This document shows, one piece after another, positions 26,822 through 37,980 of a stretch of DNA of 64,000 bases. A program made the translations under genes and the position numbers. Origin of the DNA: Syntrophomonadaceae bacterium (GTDB lineage: Bacteria; Bacillota; Syntrophomonadia; Syntrophomonadales; Syntrophomonadaceae); the NCBI GenBank assembly GCA_012522955.1, contig JAAYJK010000017.1, positions 1 to 64,000 of the forward strand, in the 5' to 3' direction. Each line of letters begins with the position of its first letter. Position 1 is the first letter of the stretch. The notes below the pieces were generated by a model that searched no databases, was not told the origin of the DNA, and saw only the letters and a list, made by a program, of their open reading frames with translations.

Positions 26822-29671
26822 TTATCCCTTCCTTAGTATTTGCTGCAGGTATTGACCGGTATAAGAGTGGGGTGCCGCAGCCAGCTGTTCCGGAGTACCG
26901 GTGGCCACAATCTGCCCCCCCTGTTCTCCCCCTTCAGGCCCTAAATCAATAATATGGTCAGCAGACTTAATTACATCCAGGTTATGCTCAACTACCAAAA
27001 CGGTATCACCCTGGTCTACCAAACGATTCAAAATCTGCAGCAAGTGGCTTACATCCTCTTTATGCAATCCGGTAGTGGGTTCATCCAATATATACAGGGT
27101 CTTACCGGTTGAACGTTTGGAAAGTTCAGTGGCCAGCTTAACCCGCTGAGCTTCTCCTCCAGAAAGGCTGGGGGCAGGTTGTCCCAGCTTAATGTATCCC
27201 AATCCTACGTCCTGCAGCGTTTTTAGCTTCCGATACACTTTAGTAATATTTTCAAAGCATTCCACCGCCTCATCTACAGTCATATCAAGAACATCGGCTA
27301 TGGTCTGGCCTTTATATTTTACCTCCAGGGTTTCCCGATTGTATCGTTTTCCTTTACATACCTCACAAGGCACATAGACATCGGGCAGAAAGTGCATCTC
27401 TATTTTGATTATTCCATCTCCCGAGCAGGCTTCGCAACGTCCTCCCCGCACATTAAAACTAAAGCGCCCCGGTTTATAGCCCCTTACCTGGGAATCGGTA
27501 ACCTGGGCAAACAATTCGCGAATACCATCAAAAGCACCAGTATAAGTGGCCGGGTTGGAGCGGGGGGTTCGACCTATAGGGGACTGGTCAATATTAATCA
27601 CCCGATCTATGGCCTCTAGCCCTTCCAGGGCCTGGTGCTGCCCAGGACGATAACGCAAGGAAGTCCGAGTGGGCTGACGGGAAATACGGCTCATCAAGGC
27701 TGGATACAGGATGTCTTGTACCAGGGTGCTCTTGCCGGAGCCAGATACACCGGTTATAAGTACCAGCTGACCCAAAGGAATCTCTACATCAATCCCTTTC
27801 AGATTGTGCTCCCGAGCTCCTAATATCCTGAGTGAATTACCGTGCTTAGGCCTCCTTGAACCGGGAGTGTTTATCTCTTTGCGGCCGGATAAATACTGGG
27901 CGGTTAAGGACTCCTCTACATCCCAAATATCTTCGACCCGGCCCTGGGCCACCACCTGTCCCCCATGAAGACCAGCACCAGGTCCAATATCCACAATATA
28001 ATCTGCGTTTAATATAGTTTCCTCATCATGCTCTACCACTATCACCGTATTGCCCAGGTCTCTCAATCGTTTCAAAGTTCCCAGGAGGCGTTGGTTATCT
28101 CGGGGATGCAACCCAATGCTAGGTTCATCCAGCACATAGAGTACTCCCATCAGGCTGGAACCAACCTGGGTAGCCAGGCGGATCCGCTGAGCTTCGCCCC
28201 CGGAGAGACTGCCGGCAGCTCGATTAAGGGTCAGATATTCCAAACCTACATCGATAAGGAACCTGAGCCGGGATTGGATTTCCTTAATAACCATGCGGGC
28301 AATGAGGGCATCGGTCTCATTTAATTGCAGCTCATTCAAAAAAGCATCTAACTGCGTTATCGACATAGCAGTAATCCCGTTGATGGATTTGTCACCTACC
28401 AGCACCCATAGTATCTCTTTTTTTAGCCTCTGCCCCTGACACTCTGGGCACAAACGGCTGGTCATATATTTTTCAATATCAGCCCGTACGGCATCTGACT
28501 TAGTCTCCCGGTAACGGCGTCTTAGATTATTAATTACTCCTTCATAGCTGGAGCGAAAACTATGATGCTCACCATAAGAATTCACATAGTTAATCTTAAA
28601 GCGCTCCGGCCCATTTCCATATAGTATAGTATTAATCTGATTATCACTTAAGTCCTTTAACGGAACATCCAGAGGAATTTTTTCTTTTTTAGCCATAGCA
28701 GTCAAAACCTGATTGTAATAAGTATAAAGATTATTGGACCAGGGTAACACTGCTCCCTCCTGCAGGCTCTTGATACGGTTCAAGACCAACTCCGGATCTA
28801 TTTCCTGTTTTTCCCCCAGACCGTCGCATTCAGGACAAGCCCCAAAAGGATTATTAAATGAAAACATACGAGGGCTTAGCTCGGACAGACTGAATCCACA
28901 TTTGGTACATGCAAAGTCCTGGCTGTAAACCAGCTCCTTTTCGCTGCCCTCCCCATCTATTACCATGACTACCGCAGTGCCTTCACCCAAATCAAAACTT
29001 AGTTCCAGGGACTCTGCCAGTCGGCTCTGTATACCCTCTTTTATGACCAGACGATCAATAACTGCACTGATATTATGCTTTTTATTCTTCTCCAGCTTTA
29101 TTTCCTCATCCGAGGTATATTCATAACCATCTACCATCACTCGCACAAAGCCGTCTCGAAATAGTTTTTGCAGGACTTTTCGATGTTCACCTTTTTGAGC
29201 TTTGATTACCGGAGCCAATAGCTTGATTTTGGTCTTTTCTTTCAGAGACAATAGGCTGTCTACCACCTGATCCACTGTCTGCCTCTCAATGGGCAGATGG
29301 CAGTTAGGACAGTGGGGCTTTCCTATCCGGGCATACATTAGCCGCAGATAATCGTAAATTTCCGTTACTGTCCCAACCGTGGAACGGGGATTATTAGAAG
29401 TAGATTTCTGGTCGATGGATATGGAAGGAGATAATCCCTCAATATAATCTACATCCGGCTTATCCATCTGCCCCAAAAACTGCCGGGCATAGGTAGAAAG
29501 GGATTCTACATAGCGCCGTTGACCCTCACTGTATATGGTATCAAAAGCCAGACTGGACTTGCCCGAACCAGATACCCCGGTGAATACTACCAACTTATCC
29601 CGGGGAATGGCTACGTCAATGTTTTTTAAATTATGCTCTCTGGCACCCTTTACATAAATGTATTCTTTCAC
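26822..29671 (-). CDS. uvrA: Excinuclease ABC subunit A
   Basis: UvrA is the damage-sensing ATPase of nucleotide excision repair. The 949-residue protein has two ABC modules: Walker [14 protein letters not shown] (about 32-44) and [13 protein letters not shown] (about 640-652), each paired with an LSGGEAQR signature and a Walker B ending [11 protein letters not shown] or [11 protein letters not shown]. Zinc-binding cysteine pairs are seen in CPNC, CTKC...CPEC, CPEC and CEAC...CEVC. It lies 43 bases after uvrB. No DinR/LexA-type box (GAAC-N4-GTTC) was seen upstream of either gene. Confidence 0.98.
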   Translation of the reverse strand: MKEYIYVKGAREHNLKNIDVAIPRDKLVVFTGVSGSGKSSLAFDTIYSEGQRRYVESLSTYARQFLGQMDKPDVDYIEGLSPSISIDQKSTSNNPRSTVGTVTEIYDYLRLMYARIGKPHCPNCHLPIERQTVDQVVDSLLSLKEKTKIKLLAPVIKAQKGEHRKVLQKLFRDGFVRVMVDGYEYTSDEEIKLEKNKKHNISAVIDRLVIKEGIQSRLAESLELSFDLGEGTAVVMVIDGEGSEKELVYSQDFACTKCGFSLSELSPRMFSFNNPFGACPECDGLGEKQEIDPELVLNRIKSLQEGAVLPWSNNLYTYYNQVLTAMAKKEKIPLDVPLKDLSDNQINTILYGNGPERFKINYVNSYGEHHSFRSSYEGVINNLRRRYRETKSDAVRADIEKYMTSRLCPECQGQRLKKEILWVLVGDKSINGITAMSITQLDAFLNELQLNETDALIARMVIKEIQSRLRFLIDVGLEYLTLNRAAGSLSGGEAQRIRLATQVGSSLMGVLYVLDEPSIGLHPRDNQRLLGTLKRLRDLGNTVIVVEHDEETILNADYIVDIGPGAGLHGGQVVAQGRVEDIWDVEESLTAQYLSGRKEINTPGSRRPKHGNSLRILGAREHNLKGIDVEIPLGQLVLITGVSGSGKSTLVQDILYPALMSRISRQPTRTSLRYRPGQHQALEGLEAIDRVINIDQSPIGRTPRSNPATYTGAFDGIRELFAQVTDSQVRGYKPGRFSFNVRGGRCEACSGDGIIKIEMHFLPDVYVPCEVCKGKRYNRETLEVKYKGQTIADVLDMTVDEAVECFENITKVYRKLKTLQDVGLGYIKLGQPAPSLSGGEAQRVKLATELSKRSTGKTLYILDEPTTGLHKEDVSHLLQILNRLVDQGDTVLVVEHNLDVIKSADHIIDLGPEGGEQGGQIVATGTPEQLAAAPHSYTGQYLQQILRKG

Positions 29672-29714
29672 TATTTATCTCTCCTATTACATCCACTACT
29701 CCCAGGCTGTCACC

Positions 29715-31712
29715 TTATCTTCTCTTCTTACTCCGGCTCTTCTTGGGAGGTTCTAGTAATTGTTTAATCACATCTCTTAGCTCGGCTGCCCGTTCGAAAT
29801 CCAGCTTTTCTGCCGCACTCATCATATCCTTTTGCATCTCCCCAGCCAATCGGACCCGTTCTTCTTTATTCATGGAGGTGAAATTGCTTATATCATAATC
29901 CCCGGATTCTTCCTCCACTGTGGTTTCGATGGCCTGGTAAACTGCTTTTTTGATGCTTTCCGGAGTTATATTATGCAATCGATTATATTCCATCTGTTTC
30001 TGGCGTCTGCGATCCGTTTCCTCAATAGCTTGCTTCATGGAAGGAGTAATGCGATCGGCATACATGATAACTTGGCCTTCAACATTGCGGGCAGCTCGGC
30101 CAATGGTCTGAATCAGGGAACGCTCTGAGCGCAGGAAGCCCTCTTTATCTGCATCCAGTATAGCCACCAGAGCTACCTCCGGTAGATCCAGGCCCTCCCG
30201 AAGCAGGTTTATTCCTACCAGTACATCAAATACTCCGCTGCGCAATTCTCGTAAAATATCCAGTCTTTCCAGAGCATCTATATCTGAATGCAAATATCTC
30301 ACTTTGATTTTGGCATCGGCTAGATAATCACAAAGGTCTTCCGCCATCCTCTTGGTCAATGTGGTAACCAAGACTCGGAAACCTCGGGCTACTTTTTGCT
30401 GAATATTATCCATTAAGTCATCAATCTGATTCAAAGTAGGCTTCACTTCTATTTGTGGATCTACCAGACCGGTAGGTCTTATTATTTGTTCTGCTACCTG
30501 AGTGCTTCTTTCCATTTCATATGGTCCCGGAGTAGCGCTGACGTATATAAGCTGATTAATCTTCTGATTAAACTCCTCAAATTTCAAAGGCCGGTTATCC
30601 AAAGCGGAAGGCAGCCGAAACCCAAAGTCCACCAGGTTTTGTTTGCGTACCCGGTCACCCTCATACATGCCTCTAACCTGAGGTACCCCTATATGTGATT
30701 CATCCATAAACAACAGGTAGTCAGAAGGGAAAAAATCGATTAAAGTATAGGGAGGTTCTCCAGCTTTTCTCCCCGTAATATAGCGGGAGTAATTTTCAAT
30801 CCCTTTACAATAGCCAATTTCCTTGATCATTTCCAGATCATAACGGGTCCGCTGCCCAATACGCTGAGCTTCCAACAACTGCTCCTGACTCTTGAAATGC
30901 TGAATCTGTCTCTCCAGCTCCCCTTCTATTTCCTCGGCCGCCGCCAGCATATTCTCACGGGTGGTGACAAAATGGGAAGCCGGGAAGACCATTACATGCA
31001 GGCGTTTGCCATAAACTTCACCGGTCAAGGGATTGAATTCTATCATTCGCTCGATTTCATCCCCGAAAAATTCTACTCTTATGGCCCTCTCCCCACTGGA
31101 GGCTGGAAAAATCTCCACTACATCACCCCGAACCCGAAATGTACCCCGGTAAAATGCAACTTCGTTACGTTCGTATTGAATATGGACCAGGTTGCGCAAG
31201 AGTTCATCCCGGACTAACTCCATTCCCGGCCGCAATGAAACTGCCAGCCTGTAATAATCCTGGGGAGCTCCCAATCCATATATACAGGAAACACTGGCCA
31301 CAATAATAACATCCCTACGTTCAAGTAAGGCTGCCGTAGCCGAATGCCTGAGCTTGTCTATTTCATCATTAATCGAAGAATCTTTTTCTATATAAGTATC
31401 GGTAGAGGGAACATAAGCTTCAGGCTGATAATAATCATAATAGCTGATGAAATACTCCACTGCATTGTCGGGAAAGTACTGTTTAAATTCAGAAAAAAGC
31501 TGACCGGCCAAGGTTTTATTGGGAGCCATTACCAGAGCCGGACGCTGCAGCTCTTCAATAATCCTAGCCATGGTAAAGGTTTTACCAGAACCGGTTACCC
31601 CTAATAACACCTGTTCCCGCTGAGCTTCCCTTATTCCCCTGACCAGGCTTTTTATAGCCTGGGGTTGATCGCCAGTGGCGATATAGGAAGAATGTAGTTT
31701 GAACTTTTTCAT
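29715..31712 (-). CDS. uvrB: Excinuclease ABC subunit B
   Basis: UvrB verifies the lesion and recruits UvrC. The 665-residue protein has helicase motifs beginning with Walker [11 protein letters not shown] (about 39-48), the damage-probing beta-hairpin region [32 protein letters not shown] box [10 protein letters not shown], motif VI region QTIGRAARN, and a C-terminal UVR domain (about 625-660) followed by a basic tail. It is the first gene of uvrB-uvrA-uvrC. ATG 31712 follows GGGAG. A perfect hairpin 63 bases upstream of the start could attenuate it. Confidence 0.97.
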   Translation of the reverse strand: MKKFKLHSSYIATGDQPQAIKSLVRGIREAQREQVLLGVTGSGKTFTMARIIEELQRPALVMAPNKTLAGQLFSEFKQYFPDNAVEYFISYYDYYQPEAYVPSTDTYIEKDSSINDEIDKLRHSATAALLERRDVIIVASVSCIYGLGAPQDYYRLAVSLRPGMELVRDELLRNLVHIQYERNEVAFYRGTFRVRGDVVEIFPASSGERAIRVEFFGDEIERMIEFNPLTGEVYGKRLHVMVFPASHFVTTRENMLAAAEEIEGELERQIQHFKSQEQLLEAQRIGQRTRYDLEMIKEIGYCKGIENYSRYITGRKAGEPPYTLIDFFPSDYLLFMDESHIGVPQVRGMYEGDRVRKQNLVDFGFRLPSALDNRPLKFEEFNQKINQLIYVSATPGPYEMERSTQVAEQIIRPTGLVDPQIEVKPTLNQIDDLMDNIQQKVARGFRVLVTTLTKRMAEDLCDYLADAKIKVRYLHSDIDALERLDILRELRSGVFDVLVGINLLREGLDLPEVALVAILDADKEGFLRSERSLIQTIGRAARNVEGQVIMYADRITPSMKQAIEETDRRRQKQMEYNRLHNITPESIKKAVYQAIETTVEEESGDYDISNFTSMNKEERVRLAGEMQKDMMSAAEKLDFERAAELRDVIKQLLEPPKKSRSKKRR

Positions 31713-32081
31713 AATATCTTTCTCCCGATATAATTTCAGTTATATCTATCTCTTTTCTCATAAATAATAACAAAAGTATTGGGAAAGCCCAATACTATAA
31801 ATTAACATATAATAAAACCTGGTTCAAATTTTAAAAACATCCCCTTTTTTGGGCCCAACCTATGGCTAGACTACACTTTTTCTCCCTTGACTAAGGCACC
31901 TTAATGATGACTCCGGACCAGCATTGCTTGTGCTGTTCAGCAAGATTAAAGCTAAATGCCGGACCACCATTGTTATTATTTTCAGCTTAGCCAGGGCTAT
32001 AAAAGTCTGGGGCAGATTGATTTAAGCTTGGCATCTTATTATATGATTTTGGACTGCCCAAAGCAATAAGCAGCCAATGCT
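31713..32081. other. Gene-free interval upstream of uvrB
   Basis: These 369 bases hold the uvrB leader, one strong hairpin (31775-31796) and about 285 bases in which I recognise no gene, RNA family or repeat. The base composition resembles the surroundings. It may contain the uvrB promoter, but no convincing -35/-10 pair or SOS box was identified. Confidence 0.5.
31775..31796 (-). terminator. Perfect hairpin with U-rich tail, upstream of uvrB
   Basis: AGTATTGGG (31775-31783) and CCCAATACT (31788-31796) pair perfectly around a four-base loop, and on the minus strand they are followed by TTTTGTTATTATTT. It looks like an intrinsic terminator for transcripts from the left-running ATPase gene or an attenuator in the uvrB leader. 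Confidence 0.7.
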
Positions 32082-33158
32082 TTATTTCATGCTCTCTGCT
32101 AATTCCATAAGAGCTTGAAATAACTCATGTCTCTTTTCTTCCAATACTTCGAAATTCATAGCCCCGGAGTACAAGCGTTTCAGGTTTTTACGGGATTTCT
32201 GGGCTGCCTCCAGCTCAGCTTGAGCTTGCAACAAAAGGCTTTCATACTGCCTCTGTCCGGCACTATACTCCAGCCTCTCTCGAAACTCACCGCCATCATT
32301 CATGCATTGATCCAAATCTATCATTCTATCACCGGGACGAAGCAGGAGCTCCGTATCGCCTGCGTCAATAATGGCCACCTGCAAATTACTGATTATCAGC
32401 ATAATTAGCTGATCTGGACTTATGCCACAATGATAATATTCCAAGGAATGGCCTCTCCCTTTTGCTCTTATGGCTATCTCATTTATTACTTTGCCGGCTC
32501 CGCCTCCCCCTTTTAATAAATATCTTACCTTACAGCTACTGCTGATCTCTTCCAGATAATTAATAATTCCCTCCGAGGTAAAGGAAGTAGCAAAATAGTG
32601 CCTACCCCCCATCCGGGTTTTTAGTATTTCCTCTTCCAGGTCTTCAATTAACCGGTTTAGCTTACTCTTATCAATTCTTCCGCAATTGCCTGAACCCATC
32701 CCTTCTCTTAAGGCCGAAGCCTCCTGTAATATTATTCCAGCTTGTAAACTTCGCTTTTCTACCTCATTTACCAGGTCTATTATCTGAGGACCGTGTTGGT
32801 TAATAGCACCTTCATCCAGGTATTCCGACAGGTTAATGATAGAGCCGCTAAGACCCGGATATTTAGGGTCTATAGCCACGGGCAGATTGCCATTGACTAC
32901 CGCGCTCTCCAACTGGCTAATGTATAAACCTTCCGGATTCATGGGATCTTCGGCCGACAGCCAGAAATCCACCTCATATCCTCTTTGATACAGCTCCTGC
33001 CCCAGGCTTCTTATAAGGCTGGATTTTCCCACCCCCGGAGCTCCCTTGAGCACATAGACTTTTTTCATACCTCCCAGCAGAGTGGGAATAAATGTATAGA
33101 AACCCTGGTTGGTATGGCTGCTGGTAAAAACGTATCTGATCTTTCCCTTTTCGCTCAA
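32082..33158 (-). CDS. Duplicated P-loop ATPase of unknown function (PRK06851-like)
   Basis: The 358-residue protein is an internal duplication. Residues about 8-95 and 187-265 share the pattern R-x-F-x-T-S-x-T ... G ... LKG-x-x-G-x-GK ... RG ... VAI-D. The first copy has an intact Walker A, KGAPGVGKSS (38-47). In the second, GGGGAGKV (217-224) lacks the Ser/Thr after Lys, so it probably cannot bind ATP in the usual way. It resembles the conserved Clostridial ATPases labelled PRK06851, whose role is unknown. No membrane segments. The likely start is TTG 33158 with a weak GGGGGT. It stands between uvrB and the MinJ-like gene and is separated from both. Confidence 0.75.
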   Translation of the reverse strand: MSEKGKIRYVFTSSHTNQGFYTFIPTLLGGMKKVYVLKGAPGVGKSSLIRSLGQELYQRGYEVDFWLSAEDPMNPEGLYISQLESAVVNGNLPVAIDPKYPGLSGSIINLSEYLDEGAINQHGPQIIDLVNEVEKRSLQAGIILQEASALREGMGSGNCGRIDKSKLNRLIEDLEEEILKTRMGGRHYFATSFTSEGIINYLEEISSSCKVRYLLKGGGGAGKVINEIAIRAKGRGHSLEYYHCGISPDQLIMLIISNLQVAIIDAGDTELLLRPGDRMIDLDQCMNDGGEFRERLEYSAGQRQYESLLLQAQAELEAAQKSRKNLKRLYSGAMNFEVLEEKRHELFQALMELAESMK

Positions 33159-33314
33159 AATACTACCCCCATGTCTGGCCCAAAATTCAAAATTAGTGTA
33201 TTCACAATTAATATATTCCAGACATAAGGCAAGTGTTAATTCTTAAGCCAATAAGCAAATAACTGGCGGGGGCTTAAACCTTATAGCGTGCACCCGGGGA
33301 ACGGTAATTGTAAG

Positions 33315-34538
33315 TTAACTTATAACCTGACCTCGGGGCAACTTATGCCAAAGTTTTCGGACTAGGCTGAATATTCGGTCTTCATCCATTACCAGATACC
33401 GTGCTACGGGATCTTCGGGAACCGGAATTATCCCCAGATCATCCCCAACTAGACGAATAGTAATTGGCTGACCCGCTCGTTTAATTTGCAGCTGACACCT
33501 TGGGCTGCTCTTTATCAATTCATGAACTTTGGCATAATGGTGTACTTGTAAGCCTTTTACCTGGACAATAATATCTCTTTCTCTCAGACCTGCTCTCGCT
33601 GCTGGACTGCCGGGCTTCACTTGCAAAATCCTTACCCCCTCCCGACTGGGGATGTATAAGGGACGTCGGCTGCTTTCTTCCCGCATACCTAGCCAGATAA
33701 CCAGTTCATGACCTAAAGGGGAGAATAGGGCTGCCAAGATAGTTAAGGCTGGAAGGTGGTAGGAAATACAGACCAAAATTAGTAAAATCAGACTATATAC
33801 AAATAGGTTCCAGGAAGACCGTTTTACGCGTATAGAAGGAGGACTGGTGGTGCTTATTTCACCATATCCCAACATGGCCACCACTGGCAGCAAGGTGAAG
33901 CCCTGTTCACTTACCCCCGAATATTCCTGCAATAAAGGCCACCATTCAGGCATAATCACAACTGGAGCTGGATCCAGACCGGAGATACCTACCAAAGCCA
34001 GAAGTGGCAGAGGCCAGAATTTCTGCAGGTTAAATCCCCCTACTATCTGCCCTTTCTTCTTTATATACAGAGGGATAGGATAAGTATGACCGTTGAGAAG
34101 AATTAACAAGCTCTCAACTAAATGAAGAACTGCTACTAGAGCCAGGAGATGGGTTATGCTGATATGGGGAAAGGAAAAGATTAGGCTAGCCAAAGACAAA
34201 ATTCCGGCCGCATAGGAAAAACAAAGGAAGCGAGGATTAACAAACATAAGCAGCAGGGCTATCACCCATAGATAGGCTAATCCTATGGCACTCAGGTTGA
34301 TTCCCAGCAGTATCAACAGAATACTGCCGGCCAATCCACCCAAAAGTCCCAGCAGAGAAGACCATATTGCTGAGGCCAGATAAAGTCTGGTTCTGCTCTC
34401 TATTAGCTTGGCACTTAGATGCTCCAGCCGTTTATACTGCCAGCATACTAGCGCAAATAGCAGCAGATATACGGCAAGGAAAAAGGGCGAAGTAATTGTT
34501 TCCACTATCACTCGCCCCATTAACAAGAATATTTCCAT
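33315..34538 (-). CDS. Polytopic membrane protein with C-terminal PDZ domain, MinJ-like
   Basis: In about 407 residues the first 285 form seven or more hydrophobic helices, and residues about 295-375 form a PDZ domain (VRILQVKPGSPAARAGLRERDIIVQVKG). The topology, size and position next to ctp-envC-ftsX-ftsE and near uvrB match Bacillus MinJ, the membrane adaptor between DivIVA and MinD that keeps division at midcell. Sequence likeness outside the PDZ domain cannot be judged here, so the name is by architecture and synteny. ATG 34538 is preferred over ATG 34544 because GGGAG sits six bases before it. It follows ctpA by about 36 bases. Confidence 0.7.
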   Translation of the reverse strand: MEIFLLMGRVIVETITSPFFLAVYLLLFALVCWQYKRLEHLSAKLIESRTRLYLASAIWSSLLGLLGGLAGSILLILLGINLSAIGLAYLWVIALLLMFVNPRFLCFSYAAGILSLASLIFSFPHISITHLLALVAVLHLVESLLILLNGHTYPIPLYIKKKGQIVGGFNLQKFWPLPLLALVGISGLDPAPVVIMPEWWPLLQEYSGVSEQGFTLLPVVAMLGYGEISTTSPPSIRVKRSSWNLFVYSLILLILVCISYHLPALTILAALFSPLGHELVIWLGMREESSRRPLYIPSREGVRILQVKPGSPAARAGLRERDIIVQVKGLQVHHYAKVHELIKSSPRCQLQIKRAGQPITIRLVGDDLGIIPVPEDPVARYLVMDEDRIFSLVRKLWHKLPRGQVIS

Positions 34539-34574
34539 AAACATCTCCCGGTTGGATCCGACATCGTCACCGAT

Positions 34575-35717
34575 TTATAGCTTTTCTTTTAGCAACTCTA
34601 TGGCCTTATTAAGCTGAACATCTTCGCCATTAGGGTTCTGTTCTACGAAATAATCAGGTACAATGCCAATCTCGTTAATATCAGTTCCATTAGGAGTATA
34701 ATATTTCTGGGTAGTCAGTTTTAGAGCTCCTCCATCCCTTAAGGGAAAGACCGTTTGCACCAGTCCTTTGCCGTAGGTAGTAGTGCCCACCAGCACTGCT
34801 CTGCTATTATCTTGCAAGGCTGCTGCCAGAATCTCGGAAGCACTGGCGCTGTCCTGGTTCACCAGCACCACCAGAGGAATGTTGGTTTTACCTGCTGTAG
34901 CACGATATACTTTTCGATTTCCCTGGGCATCGGCAGAACTTACTACCTCCTCCCCTTCGCTTAGGAAGATGCTGGCTATGTCAATGGCGGCTTCAAATTC
35001 ACCTCCGCCGTTATTGCGCAGATCCAGCACCAGCCCCTGTATCCCTTCATCTTGTAGCAGGCGATTCAGGCTGTCTGACATTTCCCGGCTGGACTGGGCG
35101 TGAAACTGGCTGAGTCTAATATAAGCTATGCCACCATCTAAAACCTCTTCTTCTACAGAGGGCACATTTATAATTTCCCTAACTATCTCGAATTCATACT
35201 CCTTATTATCTGATTCTCGATACACGTTCAATTTCACCTGGGTACCTGGATCTCCTCTCATCAAAGTCACTGCATCATCCTGGCTCATATTCATGGTGCT
35301 CTTGCCGTTGATCTTGGTAAGAATATCACCATGCTGAATACCCTCTTCATAGGCGGGAGTCCCTTTTATGGGGGAATACAATTGAATCCTTCCCTCATTA
35401 TCCTGAAATACATAAACCCCTATACCGCCAAACTTGGCTTCCAATCTGATTTTTAATTCCTGCCAGCTTTGGGTGTCCAGGTAACTGGAATAAGGATCAT
35501 CCAGTGCTTCCACTACCCCGGCAGTAGCACCTCCTAGCATCTGTTGAGGGGATATCTGGTACAGGGACTGGGAATTTATCAATCCTACTACACTAAGTAG
35601 GGTTCCCAATCCTAGAGGATTTACCACCAATAAAAAGATTACCCCTACGGTGCAGAGCACACCCAGGGAGGTAAAAAATATATTAAGTCCAGTTAAAAAT
35701 CCGTTTCTCTTTTTCAA
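34575..35717 (-). CDS. ctpA: S41-family C-terminal processing protease
   Basis: A 380-residue membrane-anchored serine protease. An N-terminal helix (about 10-45) anchors it; a PDZ domain (about 95-175, PIKGTPAYEEGIQHGDILTKING) recognises substrate C-termini; and the S41 core has the Ser in NQDSASASEILA and the Lys in TTYGKGLVQ, forming the Ser-Lys dyad. Bacillus CtpB, which occupies the same spot beside ftsX and minJ, cleaves SpoIVFA during sporulation; whether this protein has that target is unknown. It likely forms a unit with the MinJ-like gene. Confidence 0.92.
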   Translation of the reverse strand: MKKRNGFLTGLNIFFTSLGVLCTVGVIFLLVVNPLGLGTLLSVVGLINSQSLYQISPQQMLGGATAGVVEALDDPYSSYLDTQSWQELKIRLEAKFGGIGVYVFQDNEGRIQLYSPIKGTPAYEEGIQHGDILTKINGKSTMNMSQDDAVTLMRGDPGTQVKLNVYRESDNKEYEFEIVREIINVPSVEEEVLDGGIAYIRLSQFHAQSSREMSDSLNRLLQDEGIQGLVLDLRNNGGGEFEAAIDIASIFLSEGEEVVSSADAQGNRKVYRATAGKTNIPLVVLVNQDSASASEILAAALQDNSRAVLVGTTTYGKGLVQTVFPLRDGGALKLTTQKYYTPNGTDINEIGIVPDYFVEQNPNGEDVQLNKAIELLKEKL

Positions 35718-35832
35718 GTCTTCACCACCACTAGTATTTTATTATTAAATATTAGATTTTATGTTACTCCTGTTTACCTGGAAAAACAATGCCCGGTGTT
35801 TCCAGACCTTAGCCCCCAATCAAGCCAAAATT

Positions 35833-35860
35833 ATAACCAGGAAATACTAATCCTGGTTAT
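35833..35860 (-). terminator. Hairpin terminator after the EnvC-like gene
   Basis: ATAACCAGGA (35833-35842) and TCCTGGTTAT (35851-35860) pair over ten perfect bases around an eight-base loop; the minus-strand tail AATTTTGG is moderately U-rich. It separates the ftsE-ftsX-envC unit from ctpA. The rest of the 197-base gap shows nothing notable. Confidence 0.6.
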
Positions 35861-35914
35861 CAATGCAATAATCTTAGTGGTTTTCTCTCCCCTGTTCCCA
35901 GCTAGGGTAGAATA

Positions 35915-37048
35915 CTACCTCAGGTAGCTCATGGGATTAGTTGGATTACCGTTAATTCTGACCTCAAAATGCAGGTGCGGTCCGGTGCTCCATCCGGTAC
36001 TACCTACATAACCTATAACATCACCTTTGCTAACTGACTTCCCACTGCTGACGGCAAACCTGGATTGATGGGCATACAAGGTGGACATTCCCGCACCGTG
36101 GTCAATAATAATGGTCTGTCCATATCCCCCCTGCCATCCTGCATAAATTACTTTTCCAGAATCGGCTGCTACAATTTTAGCTCCCATGGGGGCTCCTACA
36201 TCCACTCCGGTATGCAGCTTGTTGGTTTTCAATATGGGGTGATAACGCATTCCATAGGCTGATGTTATGGAACCATAGCCCGGTGTGGGCCAGGTATATA
36301 TGCCGGTGCCCAGCTGCTGACCGGACTGGGATCTTCTGATTAATTCTTCCAGTTCTCGAGAGCTCCGTTCCAATTCCGCCAGAGCTTTTTCATAAGTCTT
36401 TTTTTCTACCCGTACGTTGGCCAGTATTTCCTGCTTCTGATCTGATTGTTCTGCCAGCTGGTTTCGCTGTGCTTCCTGAACCTCCCTCATAGTGACTAGC
36501 TCTTTTTTCTGAATCTCCAGGCCATTTTTCTTAATGTCCAAAGCCCGCTTATTTTTATTTATAGAATCAATAAGATTCATATCCTGTTCCACTACATATT
36601 GCAGCAAATCATAACGGGTCAGAAAATCCTTTATATTAGTTGATGAGAACAGTACCTCCAAGTATGAAACGTCCATTCCATCCTCATACATATAAAGCAA
36701 GCGTTCACATAGGTAATCAACTTGCACCTGCAACTCCGCTTCTTTTTCCGCTATCTCTTCCTCAGTTTTGTTAATATCTTTTTCCAAACCATGAATTCTA
36801 GCTGCCAGTGTTTCAATCTGCTGTTCTTTGTCCATGATGCCCTGTTCCAGATTTTGCAGTTGCCCAATTATAGAGTTCTCCTGCTGTTTAATCTGCTTGA
36901 GCTGGCTTTCTTGATCCTCAATCTGCCGGCTCACATCCTGCAGTTTTTCCTGGGCTTTATCAATTTCATCTGCATATACAGGCAAAATGGCAGTTAAGAC
37001 AAATAATATACTCACCATTAGAGCCAGTAGCCGATTTCCAGCTTGCAC
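35915..37048 (-). CDS. EnvC-like M23 peptidase with long coiled coil
   Basis: The 377-residue exported protein has a signal peptide (about 1-26, cleaved after VYA). A long coiled coil follows (about 28-245, rich in Glu, Gln, Lys and Leu heptads), then an M23 domain (about 265-377). The zinc ligands look intact: HTGVD supplies His and Asp, and HLHFE supplies the second pair, so unlike E. coli EnvC this protein may itself cut peptidoglycan. It lies directly downstream of ftsEX, whose products control such hydrolases during division or elongation. The GTG start at 37048 has AGGAG seven bases upstream. Confidence 0.9.
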   Translation of the reverse strand: MQAGNRLLALMVSILFVLTAILPVYADEIDKAQEKLQDVSRQIEDQESQLKQIKQQENSIIGQLQNLEQGIMDKEQQIETLAARIHGLEKDINKTEEEIAEKEAELQVQVDYLCERLLYMYEDGMDVSYLEVLFSSTNIKDFLTRYDLLQYVVEQDMNLIDSINKNKRALDIKKNGLEIQKKELVTMREVQEAQRNQLAEQSDQKQEILANVRVEKKTYEKALAELERSSRELEELIRRSQSGQQLGTGIYTWPTPGYGSITSAYGMRYHPILKTNKLHTGVDVGAPMGAKIVAADSGKVIYAGWQGGYGQTIIIDHGAGMSTLYAHQSRFAVSSGKSVSKGDVIGYVGSTGWSTGPHLHFEVRINGNPTNPMSYLR

Positions 37049-37092
37049 GATATCACTCCTTAGCTTATGACTGTCCTTTTACAAAACTCCTC

Positions 37093-37980
37093 TTATACGT
37101 CCAGAAAGCGGTTGATGGAGATAGCGGTCCCAATAATACCCAGTACCACTCCCGCTCCAAACAAACCCAAATATAAATGAATCAAAACATCGAAATCACT
37201 GACCAAAGCCATGAAGAATATGGTATCTACTCGATTTAGCAAGGAACCATAGGCCAATGCCAGAATTAGGATCGATACCATAGAGCCCAGAGCTCCCAAA
37301 CCAATTCCTTCAATAAAGAAGGGCCAGCGAATAAACCAATCCGTCGAACCAATCAATTTCATCAAATAGATTTCTTTTCTGCGAGCGAATATGGCCAGCC
37401 GAATAGTGGTCGCGATCAGGAAAACAGCACCCAGGGCTAGCAAGATAATAAATACTACGCTTACCACTCTTACCCAGCGGGCAGTGGAAAAGAGCTGTTC
37501 CACTACTCCTTTACCATAGTTGACCTTATATACCCCAGGGATTTTCCCAATCTGTACCGCCAGCTGAGGCACATCATGGGGATCAAGAGCCTTAATTTCA
37601 AATGAATCCGGAAGTGGATTTTTCCCCAGGGTACTTTCCAAGTCATAGTTCTTTTTGCCCAGGGTTTCTTGCATATCCTTAAGAGCCTCTTCCCGGGATA
37701 CAAAAGTAATGCTTTCTATTCCTGACAAGCTTTCCAGCTTATCTTTTACCTCTTGAATGCTATCCTGATCCAGCTCCTGCTCCAGATAGGCCATAATTTC
37801 CACATCTGATTCCAGGTTAGCCAGGAAAGTGCTGGTGTTCATGGTTAATAAAACAGACATACCCAAAATTAAAATGCAAATGGCAATGGTACTTATGGTA
37901 GCAATGCTAAGCAGGTGATTTCGGGCAATGGATTTAAACGCTTCCCGGAAAAAATAAGCCGCATTTTTTAATGGCATCAT
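37093..37980 (-). CDS. ftsX: Cell-division ABC transporter permease FtsX
   Basis: FtsX pairs with FtsE to relay an ATP-driven signal across the membrane to peptidoglycan hydrolases. The 295-residue protein has the expected topology: one helix at about 22-45, a large extracellular loop (about 46-165), and three C-terminal helices (about 170-195, 218-245 and 262-287). The motif RLAIFARRKEIYLMKLIGSTDWFIRWPF between helices 2 and 3 is the family signature. Its ATG overlaps the ftsE stop as ATGA, so the two are translated together in equal amounts. Confidence 0.95.
   Translation of the reverse strand: MMPLKNAAYFFREAFKSIARNHLLSIATISTIAICILILGMSVLLTMNTSTFLANLESDVEIMAYLEQELDQDSIQEVKDKLESLSGIESITFVSREEALKDMQETLGKKNYDLESTLGKNPLPDSFEIKALDPHDVPQLAVQIGKIPGVYKVNYGKGVVEQLFSTARWVRVVSVVFIILLALGAVFLIATTIRLAIFARRKEIYLMKLIGSTDWFIRWPFFIEGIGLGALGSMVSILILALAYGSLLNRVDTIFFMALVSDFDVLIHLYLGLFGAGVVLGIIGTAISINRFLDV

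Noticed and set aside
31713-32081. Possible riboswitch or regulatory RNA upstream of uvrB
   Set aside because: Beyond one simple hairpin with a U-rich tail I found no paired core or motif of any known riboswitch class.
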